64,000 nucleotides of DNA, taken from assembly GCA_943369275.1 (NCBI GenBank), contig CALRMS020000019.1, positions 5,591 to 69,590 on the forward strand. Reading direction: 5' to 3'. A model generated the notes under the pieces. That model did no database searches. It worked only from the letters and a program-made list of their open reading frames with translations, and was not told where the DNA came from. A program made the position numbers and the translations under genes. Source of the stretch: Paragemmobacter maris_A. GTDB taxonomy: Bacteria > Pseudomonadota > Alphaproteobacteria > Rhodobacterales > Rhodobacteraceae. Positions 9,177 through 18,146 of the stretch are shown here, piece after piece; position 1 is the stretch's first letter; each line of letters begins with the position of its first letter.

Positions 9177-9875
9177 ATGTCGATCTGGACCCGCATCGCC
9201 GAAGCGCTGTCCGCACTCGCCTTGGGCGAGCCGCTTTCCGTTGTCTTTGACAAACTTCAGGGCAAGGTCGACCACCATCCCGAATTGACCGTCGGCTTCA
9301 CCATCGCCGTCATCGCGCTGGGGGCCAAGATCGCCAAGGCCGATGGCGAGGTGACGCGCGACGAAGTCACCGCCTTCCGCCGCGTCTTCACGATTGACGA
9401 GACCGAACTCGCCAACGCCGCCCGCGTCTTCAACCTCGCCCGGCAGGATGTGGCAGGCTTTGATGCCTATGCCCGCAAGATCGCCGCCATGTTCGGGGCA
9501 GGCCACCGCGACGTGCTGGAAGACGTGATGGAAGGTCTGTTCCTCATCGCCCTTGCCGATGGCCGCTATCACCCCGGCGAGGATGATTTCCTGCGCGAAG
9601 TCGCCCGCATCTTCGGGCTGACGGATTCCTGTTTCCGCGCTCTGCATGCCAGTTTCGTCGAAGGTGCGCCCCGCGACCCCTATGATGTGCTGGGCATCCC
9701 CCACGACACGCCCATCGAACAGGTCCGCGCCGCATGGAAGGCCGCGGTCAAGGAACACCACCCCGACAGGATGCTCGCCCGCGGCGTCCCGGAAGAGGCG
9801 ATAAAGCTGTCCGAACGCCGCCTGATTGCCCTGAACGCCGCCTGGGAAGAGATCTCCGCGAAACAGGCGGCCTGA
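9177..9875 (+). CDS. TerB-like / J-domain co-chaperone (DjlA-like)
   Basis: A 232-residue protein with an N-terminal TerB-like helical domain ('AKIAKADGEVTRDEVTAF', about residues 55-72; 'LIALADGRYHPGEDDFL') and a C-terminal J domain (about 163-230) carrying the HPD triad in 'KEHHPDRML'. This is the domain order of DjlA, but the transmembrane helix that DjlA has at its N-terminus is not visible, so the protein looks soluble. It would act by stimulating DnaK. It is followed four bases later by the EEP-family gene. Confidence 0.85.
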   Translation: MSIWTRIAEALSALALGEPLSVVFDKLQGKVDHHPELTVGFTIAVIALGAKIAKADGEVTRDEVTAFRRVFTIDETELANAARVFNLARQDVAGFDAYARKIAAMFGAGHRDVLEDVMEGLFLIALADGRYHPGEDDFLREVARIFGLTDSCFRALHASFVEGAPRDPYDVLGIPHDTPIEQVRAAWKAAVKEHHPDRMLARGVPEEAIKLSERRLIALNAAWEEISAKQAA

Positions 9876-9879
9876 CGCG

Positions 9880-10932
9880 ATGGCAGGGCCGGGTCTGCGC
9901 CTTGCCACCTACAATGTCGAATGGTTCAACGCCCTGTTCGATGATGCCGGCCACCCGCTGAACGACAGCCAGCCCTCGGCCCGCTATGGCATCACCCGCG
10001 ACCGGCAACTGACCGCCCTACGCGCAGTCTTTACCGCACTGGATGCCGATGGGATCATGATCATCGAATCCCCCGACACCGGGTCGAAACGCTCCACCAC
10101 CCGCGCGCTGGAACGCTTTGCCGCCAGCGCGGGCCTGCGCGCGCGACGCGCCATCATCGGCTATCCGTCAGAAACCGAACAGGAAATCGCCTTCCTCTAT
10201 GATCCAGACCGGCTTACCCTCCGCCACGATCCGCAAGGCGACCCCGCGCCCCGCCAAGGCAGCAGCGACGCCCCCCGCTTCGACACCGCCTTCCGCTATG
10301 ACCTTGATGCCGATGGCGTGGGCGAGGTGATCCGCTTTTCCAAACCGCCCCTCGAACTGGCCGTGACGCATGCAACCGGAACCCTCCGCCTGATTGGCGT
10401 TCATGCCAAATCCAAAGCGCCCCACGGCGCGCGCGATGATGCCGAACTCACCCGCCTTGCCATCGACAACCGCCGCAAGCAACTGGCCCAATGCCTCTGG
10501 CTGCGCCAGCGCGTGACGGCGCATATCCGCGCGGGCGACAGCGTCATCGTCATGGGCGATCTGAACGACGGCCCCGGTCTGGATGAATATGAAAAACTCT
10601 TCGGTCATTCCGGGGTCGAGGTTGTGCTTGGCCCCGACGACCCGCCCGATTTGCGCCTCTATGATCCGCATGCCCAAATGGCCATCACCCAGCGCCTTGG
10701 CGTCGCCCCTGCAACCGCCCGCTTCTTCATCGCGCCGCAGAACCGCTGGCTCGATGCCCTTCTCGATTTCATCATGGTCTCGCCCGATCTGCGCGCCCGC
10801 GCAGCCCCCGTCTGGCGCATCTGGCACCCCGATGATGACCCGGCGATTGCAGCCAATCCCACCCTGCGCGCCGCCCTTCTGGATGCCTCCGACCATTTTC
10901 CCGTGACGCTGGACCTTGCCCCCGTTGAATAG
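9880..10932 (+). CDS. Endonuclease/exonuclease/phosphatase family protein
   Basis: A 350-residue protein of the EEP hydrolase fold (DNase I/exonuclease III/sphingomyelinase superfamily). It opens with 'LATYNVEWFNALF', has 'VMGDLNDGPG' (about residues 225-234, the Asp-Leu-Asn catalytic motif) and closes with 'DASDHFPVTLDL' (the Ser/Asp-His motif). No signal peptide is visible, so it is probably cytoplasmic. The actual substrate (nucleic acid, lipid or inositol phosphate) is not known. It is close-packed behind the J-domain gene. Confidence 0.87.
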   Translation: MAGPGLRLATYNVEWFNALFDDAGHPLNDSQPSARYGITRDRQLTALRAVFTALDADGIMIIESPDTGSKRSTTRALERFAASAGLRARRAIIGYPSETEQEIAFLYDPDRLTLRHDPQGDPAPRQGSSDAPRFDTAFRYDLDADGVGEVIRFSKPPLELAVTHATGTLRLIGVHAKSKAPHGARDDAELTRLAIDNRRKQLAQCLWLRQRVTAHIRAGDSVIVMGDLNDGPGLDEYEKLFGHSGVEVVLGPDDPPDLRLYDPHAQMAITQRLGVAPATARFFIAPQNRWLDALLDFIMVSPDLRARAAPVWRIWHPDDDPAIAANPTLRAALLDASDHFPVTLDLAPVE

Positions 10933-10958
10933 CCGCCGCCCATCCCCATCTATGGCGC

Positions 10959-11297
10959 ATGAAACACGCAGCCCTGATCCTCGCCCTCGCCCTCACCCCG
11001 CTCCCCGCCCTCGCGCAGGAAACCCCCGCGCCCGAGGCCGAGGAAGGCCCCAGCCTGATGGAACGCGGCCTTGCCCTGTTCTTCGAAGGCTTCCAGCAGG
11101 AACTGGAACCCGCACTGGAAGGCATGGGCGGCGCGCTGACCGAGCTGAAACCCGCCCTCGACAGCATGATGGGCATGATCGACGACATGACCAATTACAC
11201 GATGCCCGAAATGCTGGAAAACGGCGACATCATCATGCGCCGCAAACCCGATGCCCCGCCGGTTGAACCGCCTGCGGCACCGGGCACGGATCTGTAA
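10959..11297 (+). CDS. Secreted hypothetical protein
   Basis: A 112-residue protein with a clear signal peptide (residues 1-19, cleavage after ALA) and a short acidic, methionine-rich mature part ('MGMIDDMTNYTMPEMLENGD'), ending in a proline-rich tail. Similar small proteins occur across Rhodobacteraceae and are sometimes mislabelled as AAA ATPases; no P-loop is present here. Probably periplasmic. Function unknown. Confidence 0.72.
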   Translation: MKHAALILALALTPLPALAQETPAPEAEEGPSLMERGLALFFEGFQQELEPALEGMGGALTELKPALDSMMGMIDDMTNYTMPEMLENGDIIMRRKPDAPPVEPPAAPGTDL

Positions 11298-11331
11298 CGC
11301 CGCGCCAAAACCCCGCGCCCGAACCCCGCGC

Positions 11332-11374
11332 CTGACGGGGGCATCGCCCCTGTCAGATTTTTCGCAGAAAAATC
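11332..11374. terminator. Bidirectional terminator with GATTTTTC/GAAAAATC palindrome
   Basis: A GC hairpin (CTGACGGGGGC at 11332-11342, loop ATC, GCCCCTGTCAG at 11346-11356) runs directly into the palindrome GATTTTTC-GCA-GAAAAATC (11356-11374). It separates two convergent genes. The same architecture recurs at 42440-42483. Confidence 0.8.
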
Positions 11375-11400
11375 GTCCCTTCACACCCGGCCAGACCGGA

Positions 11401-12735
11401 TCAACCGGCCAGCATCGCCCGCGCCACACCGCGGCCCGACAGCACCGCCCCATGAGCGGTGCCGTGATACTCCGGCTCCGCAGCCTCACCCGCGAACCAC
11501 AGCGCCCCCTCCCACTCTGCCCCTGCCAGCGCGCGGCGGCTGTCCGGCCCGGTGCCCACCGCGTGGAAACTGTAACTTCCAAGGCTGAACGGATCACGCC
11601 CCCAGCGCGTCACCTGCGCCGCGACCGGGCTGGGAAACCCCGATCCGAACATTGCGCGCAAGGCATCCGTCGCCGCAGCCACCGTCGCACGGTCATCCAG
11701 CCCTTCCAACGCGGCCGCCTGATCGCCGGCATGAAACCCCAGTAGAACCGGTGCCCCCGTCCCCCGTGTCAGCGACACCCATTCCGCCCAGACCCCCGGC
11801 TCTGGCCCCAACCAGCCGATCCAGTCCACATCATCGGGCCACTGCACCCGGTCAAAGCGCAGCCAGCACTTGTTCAGCAAGCCCATGCCCAGCCCGTCAA
11901 TCGCCGCCTGCCGCGCAGGCTCCAATGGCGCGGCAAACCGCACGCGTCCCGATTGCAGCACGCCCAGCGGCAGCGTGCAGACGATCTGCCCCGCCGGGAT
12001 CACAGACCCATCCGCCAGCGTCACGCGTCCCGGTGCGATCTGCACCACCTCGGCCCCGAACCGCAAGGTCAGCCCGGCCGCCATGTGGCCCACCACCTGA
12101 TCGAACCCGTCGGGAAACAGTGCATCCGCGCCCCCGAACTCGGCCCCTTCCGCCCCCCACCAGGCTGACAAACGCCGCGCAGGGCTGCCATATTCCTGCT
12201 CCAGCGTGCTGTTGATCAGATACTGTACCAACCGCCGCTCTCCGGCACTGGCCTTGCGCCAACCCGTCGACGCCTCTACCGCCGCCATGACCGAAACATC
12301 GCTCTCGCGATCCTCCGCCGCCTCCAGAGCCCGGCGCAGGATCCGCTCCGCCCCCCGCAGGTCCGGGTCGACCTCCTCCCCCGCCGCATCCAGCAGGATC
12401 GCCCGGTCATAGCTCGTCTCCACCAGCCGGGCCCCCGCCTCACGCGCCAGCGCCTCCAGCGGGTTGCCCTTGCGCCCGTGTATCCAGCTTGCCCCCAGAT
12501 CCATCGGCAGATCGGGCCAGAGGCGCGAGGTGTGGATGCGCCCGCCCGGCCGATCCCGCGCCTCAAGAACGGTCACCGCCAAACCCGAAGCCGCCAGCGC
12601 CCGCGCAGCGGACAACCCGGCCAGCCCCGCCCCGATCACCACGACCGGCCCTTCCGCCGCCCGCGCCGCCCGCAGACCCAGGCCCATCGCCCCCAAACCC
12701 ATCACCACCGCACGCCGTTTCAAACCAAGGGGCAT
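11401..12735 (-). CDS. FAD-dependent amine oxidase family protein
   Basis: Flavin monoamine oxidase-type oxidoreductase of 444 residues. After an N-terminal hydrophobic segment with twin arginines ('LKRRAVVMGLGAMGLG', a possible Tat signal) comes the dinucleotide-binding loop 'VVVIGAGLAGLSAARAL' (about residues 30-46) and 'LEARDRPGGRIHT'. Towards the C-terminus 'ALWFAGEAAEPEYHGTAHGA' is the second FAD contact typical of the family. It may oxidise a polyamine or amino acid in the periplasm; the substrate is not determinable. It ends nine bases from mcm's stop-side gap and may be cotranscribed with mcm. Confidence 0.88.
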   Translation of the reverse strand: MPLGLKRRAVVMGLGAMGLGLRAARAAEGPVVVIGAGLAGLSAARALAASGLAVTVLEARDRPGGRIHTSRLWPDLPMDLGASWIHGRKGNPLEALAREAGARLVETSYDRAILLDAAGEEVDPDLRGAERILRRALEAAEDRESDVSVMAAVEASTGWRKASAGERRLVQYLINSTLEQEYGSPARRLSAWWGAEGAEFGGADALFPDGFDQVVGHMAAGLTLRFGAEVVQIAPGRVTLADGSVIPAGQIVCTLPLGVLQSGRVRFAAPLEPARQAAIDGLGMGLLNKCWLRFDRVQWPDDVDWIGWLGPEPGVWAEWVSLTRGTGAPVLLGFHAGDQAAALEGLDDRATVAAATDALRAMFGSGFPSPVAAQVTRWGRDPFSLGSYSFHAVGTGPDSRRALAGAEWEGALWFAGEAAEPEYHGTAHGAVLSGRGVARAMLAG

Positions 12736-12743
12736 GGCAACCG

Positions 12744-14873
12744 TCAGGTCCGGGTTGCCCGGATCAGCGACAGAATATCCCGCGCCGCCTCGGGGATATT
12801 CGTCCCCGGCCCGAAGATCGCCTTCACCCCGGCATCATAGAGGAACTGGTAATCCTGCTGGGGGATCACACCCCCGCAGATCACCAGTATCTCGCCCGCC
12901 CCGGCATCCTTCAGCGCCTGCACCAGCTTGGGCGCAAGCGTCTTGTGCCCCGCCGCCTGCGAACTGATCCCCACCACATGCACGTCATTGTCGATGGCAT
13001 CCTGCGCGGCCTCTTCCGGCGTCTGGAACAGCGGGCCCACATCTACATCAAACCCGATATCGGCGAAGGCCGTGGCGATCACCTTCGCCCCCCGGTCATG
13101 CCCATCCTGCCCCATCTTGACGACCAGCATCCGCGGACGCCGCCCCTCCTCTTCGGCAAAGGCCTCCACGTCCTTCTGGATCTGGGCAAAGCCCTGATCG
13201 CCCTCATAGGCCGCGCCATAAACGCCGGCGAGTGTCTTCACCTCGGCGCGATGACGCCCAAAGATCTTTTCCATCGCCATGCTGATTTCTCCGACTGTGG
13301 CCCTTGCGCGGGCCGCAACCACGGCCGCCTCCAGCAGATTTCCGCCCTCCGTGGCGCGGCGGGTCATCTCCTCCAGCGCCGCCTGACAGGCGGCCTCATC
13401 CCGCGCCGCGCGGGTGGCCTTCAGCCGCGCAATCTGCGACTCGCGCACCGCCACATTGTCGATGTCGAGGAAATCGATCGGGTCTTCCTTGTCCTTGCGG
13501 TACTTGTTGACCCCGACGATCACCTCTTCCCCCCGGTCGATCATCGCCTGCCGCCGCGCGGCGGATTCCTCGATCCGCAGCTTGGGCATCCCCGTGGCCA
13601 CGGCCTTGGTCATGCCTCCCATCGCCTCGACCTCTTCCATCAGGATCCAGGCTTCCTCGGCCAGCTGCGCGGTCAGCGTCTCCACATAGTAAGACCCCGC
13701 CAGCGGATCGACGACATGGGTGATCCCCGTCTCCTCCTGCAAGATCAGCTGCGTGTTCCGCGCGATCCGGGCACTGAATTCCGTGGGCAGCGCAATCGCC
13801 TCATCCAGCGCATTGGTATGCAGCGACTGCGTCCCCCCCAGCGCCGCCGCCATCGCCTCATAGGCGGTGCGCACCACGTTGTTATACGGGTCCTGCTCCT
13901 GCAGGCTGACGCCACTGGTCTGGCAATGGGTCCGCAGCATCAGGCTTTCGGTCTTTTTCGCGCCGAACCCGTCCATGATCCGGTGCCACAGCATCCGCGC
14001 CGCGCGCAGCTTGGCCACTTCCATGAAGAAATTCATCCCGATGGCGAAAAAGAACGACAGGCGCGGCGCAAACGCATCCACATCCATCCCCCGCGCCAGC
14101 GCCGTGCGGACATATTCCCGCCCATCGGCCAGCGTGAAGGCCAGTTCCTGCACAAGGTTCGCCCCCGCCTCCTGCATGTGATAGCCGGAAATGGAGATGG
14201 AGTTGAACTTTGGCATCTCTTTTGCCGTGTATTCAATGATATCCGCGATGATCCGCATGCTGGGTTCGGGCGGATAGATATAGGTGTTCCGCACCATGAA
14301 TTCTTTCAGGATGTCGTTCTGGATCGTCCCCGACAGGGCCGCCCGCGACACGCCCTGTTCTTCCCCGGCCACGATGAAACTGGCCAGAACCGGGATCACC
14401 GCCCCGTTCATCGTCATGGACACACTGACCTTGTCCAGCGGGATGCCGTCGAACAGCACCTTCATGTCCTCGACGCTGTCGATGGCCACGCCCGCCTTAC
14501 CCACATCGCCCTCAACGCGCGGATGGTCGCTGTCATAGCCGCGATGGGTGGCCAGATCGAAGGCGACCGAAACCCCCTGCTGCCCCGCCGCGAGCGCCTT
14601 GCGATAGAAATTGTTGCTCTCTTCCGCCGTCGAAAACCCGGCATATTGCCGGATGGTCCAGGGCCGGCCCGCATACATCGTCGCCCGCACCCCGCGCGTG
14701 AAGGGTGCCACGCCCGGCAATTCGCCCATCTGCGGCAACCCGGTCACATCCGCCTGCGTATACAGCGGCTTGACCACGATCCCCTCCAGCGTGTCCCAGG
14801 TCAGGCTGTCGGGGTCTGCACCCTTCATTTCCTTGGCAGCCAGAACGCGCCATTTCGACAGATCTTCCGTCAT
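12744..14873 (-). CDS. mcm: Methylmalonyl-CoA mutase
   Basis: Adenosylcobalamin-dependent conversion of (R)-methylmalonyl-CoA to succinyl-CoA, the last step of propionyl-CoA assimilation. The 709-residue product has the TIM-barrel substrate domain ('RPWTIRQYAGFSTAEESN', about residues 78-95; 'ISGYHMQEAGA') and a C-terminal B12-binding domain with the DxHxxG motif in 'GQDGHDRGAK' (about 590-600). The frame is open upstream to 15056, but 'MTEDLSKWRVLAAKEMKG' is the normal N-terminus, so the start is 14873. It belongs functionally with pccA and pccB on the same strand. Confidence 0.97.
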   Translation of the reverse strand: MTEDLSKWRVLAAKEMKGADPDSLTWDTLEGIVVKPLYTQADVTGLPQMGELPGVAPFTRGVRATMYAGRPWTIRQYAGFSTAEESNNFYRKALAAGQQGVSVAFDLATHRGYDSDHPRVEGDVGKAGVAIDSVEDMKVLFDGIPLDKVSVSMTMNGAVIPVLASFIVAGEEQGVSRAALSGTIQNDILKEFMVRNTYIYPPEPSMRIIADIIEYTAKEMPKFNSISISGYHMQEAGANLVQELAFTLADGREYVRTALARGMDVDAFAPRLSFFFAIGMNFFMEVAKLRAARMLWHRIMDGFGAKKTESLMLRTHCQTSGVSLQEQDPYNNVVRTAYEAMAAALGGTQSLHTNALDEAIALPTEFSARIARNTQLILQEETGITHVVDPLAGSYYVETLTAQLAEEAWILMEEVEAMGGMTKAVATGMPKLRIEESAARRQAMIDRGEEVIVGVNKYRKDKEDPIDFLDIDNVAVRESQIARLKATRAARDEAACQAALEEMTRRATEGGNLLEAAVVAARARATVGEISMAMEKIFGRHRAEVKTLAGVYGAAYEGDQGFAQIQKDVEAFAEEEGRRPRMLVVKMGQDGHDRGAKVIATAFADIGFDVDVGPLFQTPEEAAQDAIDNDVHVVGISSQAAGHKTLAPKLVQALKDAGAGEILVICGGVIPQQDYQFLYDAGVKAIFGPGTNIPEAARDILSLIRATRT

Positions 14874-14965
14874 CTTTCTTCCTTCCACTGCCGGGGTGGG
14901 CATCCCGGCCATATCCCTTGGGTTTTCAGACGCATGCCCTATATTCAGGGTCAAAGAGGAACCGC

Positions 14966-15409
14966 ATGAAAACCCTGCTTGCCTTGCTTGTCGCAGCCCT
15001 GCTGCCAATGTCGGCCTTCGCACAGGAGGCCGCCGATTTCGCCCCCGTCCCGGCATCCGAGGTGGTGCTGGACGATCTCATGTATGTGAAGCGCCCGCTG
15101 GTCGTCTTCGCCGACTCGCCCAATGATCCCAACTTCATCCGCCAGATGGACCTGATCGGTCGCGATCCCGCCTCGCTTCTGGCGCGCGATGTGGTGGTGA
15201 TCACCGATACAGACCCCGCCGCCCGGTCCGAATTGCGCAAGAAACTCCGCCCGCGCGGCTTTTCGCTGGTGATCCTCGACAAGGATCTGAAAACCACCCT
15301 GCGCAAACCGCTGCCTTGGGACGTGCGCGAAATCACCCACGCCATCGACAAATTCCCGCTGCGTCGGCAGGAAATCCAGCAAGGCAACCGCCCGGCCGCC
15401 GGGGGCTGA
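14966..15409 (+). CDS. DUF4174 domain secreted protein
   Basis: A 147-residue protein with a signal peptide (residues 1-19, cleavage after AFA) and a DUF4174 domain, recognisable from 'YVKRPLVVFADSPNDPNFIRQ' and 'GFSLVILDKDLKTTLRKPLPWDVREI'. The fold is thioredoxin-like without the active-site cysteines. It probably acts in the periplasm; role unknown. It sits on the plus strand between the minus-strand genes mcm and pccA, and its start lies 93 bp from that of mcm, so the two promoters share a short divergent gap. Confidence 0.83.
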   Translation: MKTLLALLVAALLPMSAFAQEAADFAPVPASEVVLDDLMYVKRPLVVFADSPNDPNFIRQMDLIGRDPASLLARDVVVITDTDPAARSELRKKLRPRGFSLVILDKDLKTTLRKPLPWDVREITHAIDKFPLRRQEIQQGNRPAAGG

Positions 15410-15466
15410 AACGCAGCCCCCCGCAAGCCGATCATGCCGTGATGGGTCGGCAGGGTGTCCATCGGA

Positions 15467-17470
15467 TCACTCGAACTCCATGATGACTTCGTCCACCTTC
15501 AGGCTCGCGCCTGCACTGGCGGTGATCTTCTTCACCACACCGCGCCGCTCGGCCTTCAGGATGTTCTCCATCTTCATGGCCTCCACCGTCGCCAGCGCTT
15601 GGCCCTCCTGAACCTCGTCGCCTTCCGCCACGTTGATCTTAACCACCAGCCCCGGCATGGGGCACAGTAGATACTTCGACGTATCAGGGGGCAGCTTTTC
15701 AGGCATCAGCAGCGCCAATTCATGTTGGCGCGGGCTGCGCACATGGCATTTCACCTCTGCCCCGCGCAGCCGCAGGCGGAACCCGCCCGAGATCTTGCCG
15801 ACCTTCATCACCAAAGGCGTGCCATCCACCATCAGCCGCGCCAGCGGCTGCCCCGGCGTCCAGTCGCTGGTCACCCGGTGCGTGGTGCCCTCGGCGAAGG
15901 TCACCGTCGATCCATCACGATCTGCCCGGATCGTCACGGCAAAAGCCTCGCCCTGCACCGCCACCACCCAGTCATCACCCACCCGGCGCTGATGGTTGTC
16001 CATCGTCCCGGTGATCCGCGTGCGCCGGATCTCGGCCACCCGGTTCATCGCCGCTGCTGCTGCCGCCACCCGGCGCAGCGTCGGCGCGTCCAGTGTCGCC
16101 CCTTGGAACCCTTCGGGATATTCCTCGGCAATGAAAGCCGTGGTGATATTGCCGGAAACGAACCGCGGATGATCCATCACCGCGCCCACGAAGGGCAGGT
16201 TATGGCCGATCCCCTCCACCTCGAACGTGTCCAGCGCCAGCCGCATCTCCTCGATTGCCGCCTCGCGCGTCTCGCCCCAAGTGCAGAGCTTGGCGATCAT
16301 CGGATCGTAATACATGCTGATCTCGCCGCCCTCGAACACGCCGGTATCGTTGCGCACGATCCCCCCGCGCGGCGTCGTCCCTTCCACCGGCGGGCGATAG
16401 CGCGTCAGACGGCCGATTGATGGCAGGAAGTTGCGATAGGGGTCTTCCGCATACAGCCGGCTCTCCATCGCCCAGCCGTTGATTTTCAGATCATCCTGCT
16501 TGAACGGCAAAGGCTCACCCGCCGCCACTCGGATCATCTGTTCCACCAGATCGACTCCGGTGATCAGCTCCGTCACCGGATGCTCCACCTGCAACCGGGT
16601 GTTCATCTCCAGGAAATAGAAATTCCGGTTGCCATCAACGATGAATTCCACCGTCCCCGCGCTGGTATAGCCCACCGCCTTCGCCAAGGCGCAGGCCTGT
16701 TCCCCCATCGCCTTGCGCGTCGCGGGGTCAAGGAACGGCGACGGCGCCTCTTCGATCACCTTCTGGTTCCGCCGCTGGATCGAACATTCCCGCTCATGCA
16801 GGTAAACGCAGTTGCCATGCTTGTCGGCCAGAACCTGAATCTCGATATGGCGCGGCTGCGTGACGAATTTCTCGATGAAGATCCGGTCATCCCCAAAAGA
16901 CGCCGCCGCCTCGTTCTTGGATGACTGGAACCCTTCCGCCGCCTCGGCATCATTCCATGCGATCCGCATCCCCTTGCCACCGCCCCCGGCGCTGGCCTTG
17001 ATCATCACCGGGTAACCCACCTGCCCGCTGATCTTCACCGCCTCATCGGCATCGGCAATCAGGCCCATATAGCCCGGCACCGTTGACACCCCGGCCTCCT
17101 GCGCCAGCTTCTTGGACGTGATCTTGTCGCCCATCGCCTCGATCGCCGGGCTGGGCGGGCCGATGAACACCACGCCCTCCTTCTCAAGCGCCGCCGCGAA
17201 ATCCATCCGCTCCGACAGGAACCCGTATCCCGGATGCACCGCCTCGGCCCCCGTCGCGCGTACCGCCGCCATGATCTTGTCGATCACGATATAGGACTGG
17301 TTCGCAGGCGCGGGGCCGATATGCACCGCCTCATCCGCCATCTTCACATGCAGCGCATTGCGGTCGGCATCGGAATAGACCGCCACCGTCTTGATACCCA
17401 TCTTGCGGGCGGTCTTGATGACGCGGCAGGCTATCTCGCCCCGGTTGGCGATCAGGATCTTCTTGAACAT
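15467..17470 (-). CDS. pccA: Propionyl-CoA carboxylase alpha (biotin-carrying) subunit
   Basis: ATP-dependent carboxylation of biotin and biotin carriage for propionyl-CoA carboxylase. The 667-residue product has a biotin carboxylase domain (residues 1 to about 445) with 'ILIANRGEIACRV', the ATP-grasp 'GGGGKGMRI' and 'FLEMNTRLQVEHPVTE', a BT linker domain (about 470-590) and a C-terminal biotinyl domain with 'EAMKMEN' (lysine about residue 634). The pairing with pccB 2 kb away and mcm 600 bp away supports propionyl-CoA over acetyl-CoA as substrate, as in other Rhodobacteraceae. Confidence 0.95.
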   Translation of the reverse strand: MFKKILIANRGEIACRVIKTARKMGIKTVAVYSDADRNALHVKMADEAVHIGPAPANQSYIVIDKIMAAVRATGAEAVHPGYGFLSERMDFAAALEKEGVVFIGPPSPAIEAMGDKITSKKLAQEAGVSTVPGYMGLIADADEAVKISGQVGYPVMIKASAGGGGKGMRIAWNDAEAAEGFQSSKNEAAASFGDDRIFIEKFVTQPRHIEIQVLADKHGNCVYLHERECSIQRRNQKVIEEAPSPFLDPATRKAMGEQACALAKAVGYTSAGTVEFIVDGNRNFYFLEMNTRLQVEHPVTELITGVDLVEQMIRVAAGEPLPFKQDDLKINGWAMESRLYAEDPYRNFLPSIGRLTRYRPPVEGTTPRGGIVRNDTGVFEGGEISMYYDPMIAKLCTWGETREAAIEEMRLALDTFEVEGIGHNLPFVGAVMDHPRFVSGNITTAFIAEEYPEGFQGATLDAPTLRRVAAAAAAMNRVAEIRRTRITGTMDNHQRRVGDDWVVAVQGEAFAVTIRADRDGSTVTFAEGTTHRVTSDWTPGQPLARLMVDGTPLVMKVGKISGGFRLRLRGAEVKCHVRSPRQHELALLMPEKLPPDTSKYLLCPMPGLVVKINVAEGDEVQEGQALATVEAMKMENILKAERRGVVKKITASAGASLKVDEVIMEFE

Positions 17471-17514
17471 CTCTCTCCCCTTGCACCGCGCCCTCGCCGG
17501 GACGCGGAAATGAC

Positions 17515-17549
17515 AAAGGCCACCCGGGCGATCTGCCCGGATGGCCTTT
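17515..17549 (-). terminator. Terminator after the 70-aa lipoprotein gene
   Basis: Stem AAAGGCCA plus CCGGGC paired with GCCCGG plus TGGCCTTT, one mismatch, 5-nt loop. On the minus strand it follows the small lipoprotein gene and precedes pccA, so it may reduce read-through into pccA. Confidence 0.7.
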
Positions 17550-17587
17550 GCGATGTGGCATCAGGCTGCCCGGAGGCAGCCGTCAGA

Positions 17588-17800
17588 TCAGTAGCGACGG
17601 CAGGGCGGCAGCCCCGGCAGGCCGCAGGACGCAGCCCCGGCCAGCGCGCCAAGCGCGGCACCGGCAACCATGTTTTCATCCATCGCGTCAGCGATGGCGG
17701 CACCGGCGACCGCGCCGCCAAGGCCGCGCTCGGTCGGGGTCGCCATGCAGCCCGCAAGGGTCGTGGTGGCAAGTGCAAGAATGACGAAATACTTACGCAT
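17588..17800 (-). CDS. Small lipoprotein with glycine-rich segment
   Basis: A 70-residue predicted lipoprotein. Residues 1-16 form a lipoprotein signal with lipobox 'LAGC', the modified cysteine at residue 17. The mature part is rich in Gly and Ala ('GGAVAGAAIADAMDENMVAGAALGALAGAA'), resembling the glycine-zipper segments of small outer-membrane lipoproteins, and ends in 'PPCRRY'. The frame is open to 17833, but the signal sequence starts at 17800. Function unknown; probably envelope-associated. Confidence 0.72.
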   Translation of the reverse strand: MRKYFVILALATTTLAGCMATPTERGLGGAVAGAAIADAMDENMVAGAALGALAGAASCGLPGLPPCRRY

Positions 17801-18146
17801 GGCTCGGTGCCTCTCAAGGTTGTTATTGCACACGAGTTTACCGTGTTCACCGACGCAATAAAGGGAAAACCGCGGCCAAACGATCCCGGTTTCGTGTGAT
17901 CGGCAGAAGCGCGCGCATCAGCCCCCCCGTACCCCTTGAAAAAAAGGTCCGGCCGTCCCAGCTGCGGGGCCGGCCGGACTGCAAGGGAAGGGGTACAGTC
18001 TAGGCAGAGACGGGGGCCGTAGGAAAAGCACCCCGCATGCCTATCAGCTTGGCCGACCACGGCACCCATGGCAAACCCGAAGTCGGCACCAAAATCGGCC
18101 TCTGCGAAACCTTGCCAAAATGCGGATGCGGTCGGCGGATGCATGC
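17801..18146. other. 346-bp gap without a gene
   Basis: No protein frame here looks real. The gap holds the upstream region of the 70-aa lipoprotein gene and, at 17939-17979, a strong minus-strand terminator that is not next to any obvious gene end. Confidence 0.6.
17939..17979 (-). terminator. Strong minus-strand intrinsic terminator
   Basis: On the minus strand GTCCGGCCG (17979-17971) pairs with CGGCCGGAC (17955-17947), with further GGCCC/GGGAC pairing inside, followed directly by C and seven T. The whole is enclosed by GTACCCCTT (17929-17937) and AAGGGGTAC (17988-17996). The nearest upstream gene on this strand ends at 18147, so the RNA it terminates is either a long 3' UTR or an unannotated small RNA. 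Confidence 0.82.

Noticed and set aside
12489..14969. 826-codon open frame on the plus strand
   Set aside because: It lies antisense to mcm, is rich in Arg, His and Pro as expected for the complement of a GC-rich gene, and matches no family.
17452..18144. 230-codon minus-strand frame between pccA and the 135-aa gene
   Set aside because: It runs through a strong terminator and through the 70-aa lipoprotein gene in another frame; composition is not protein-like.
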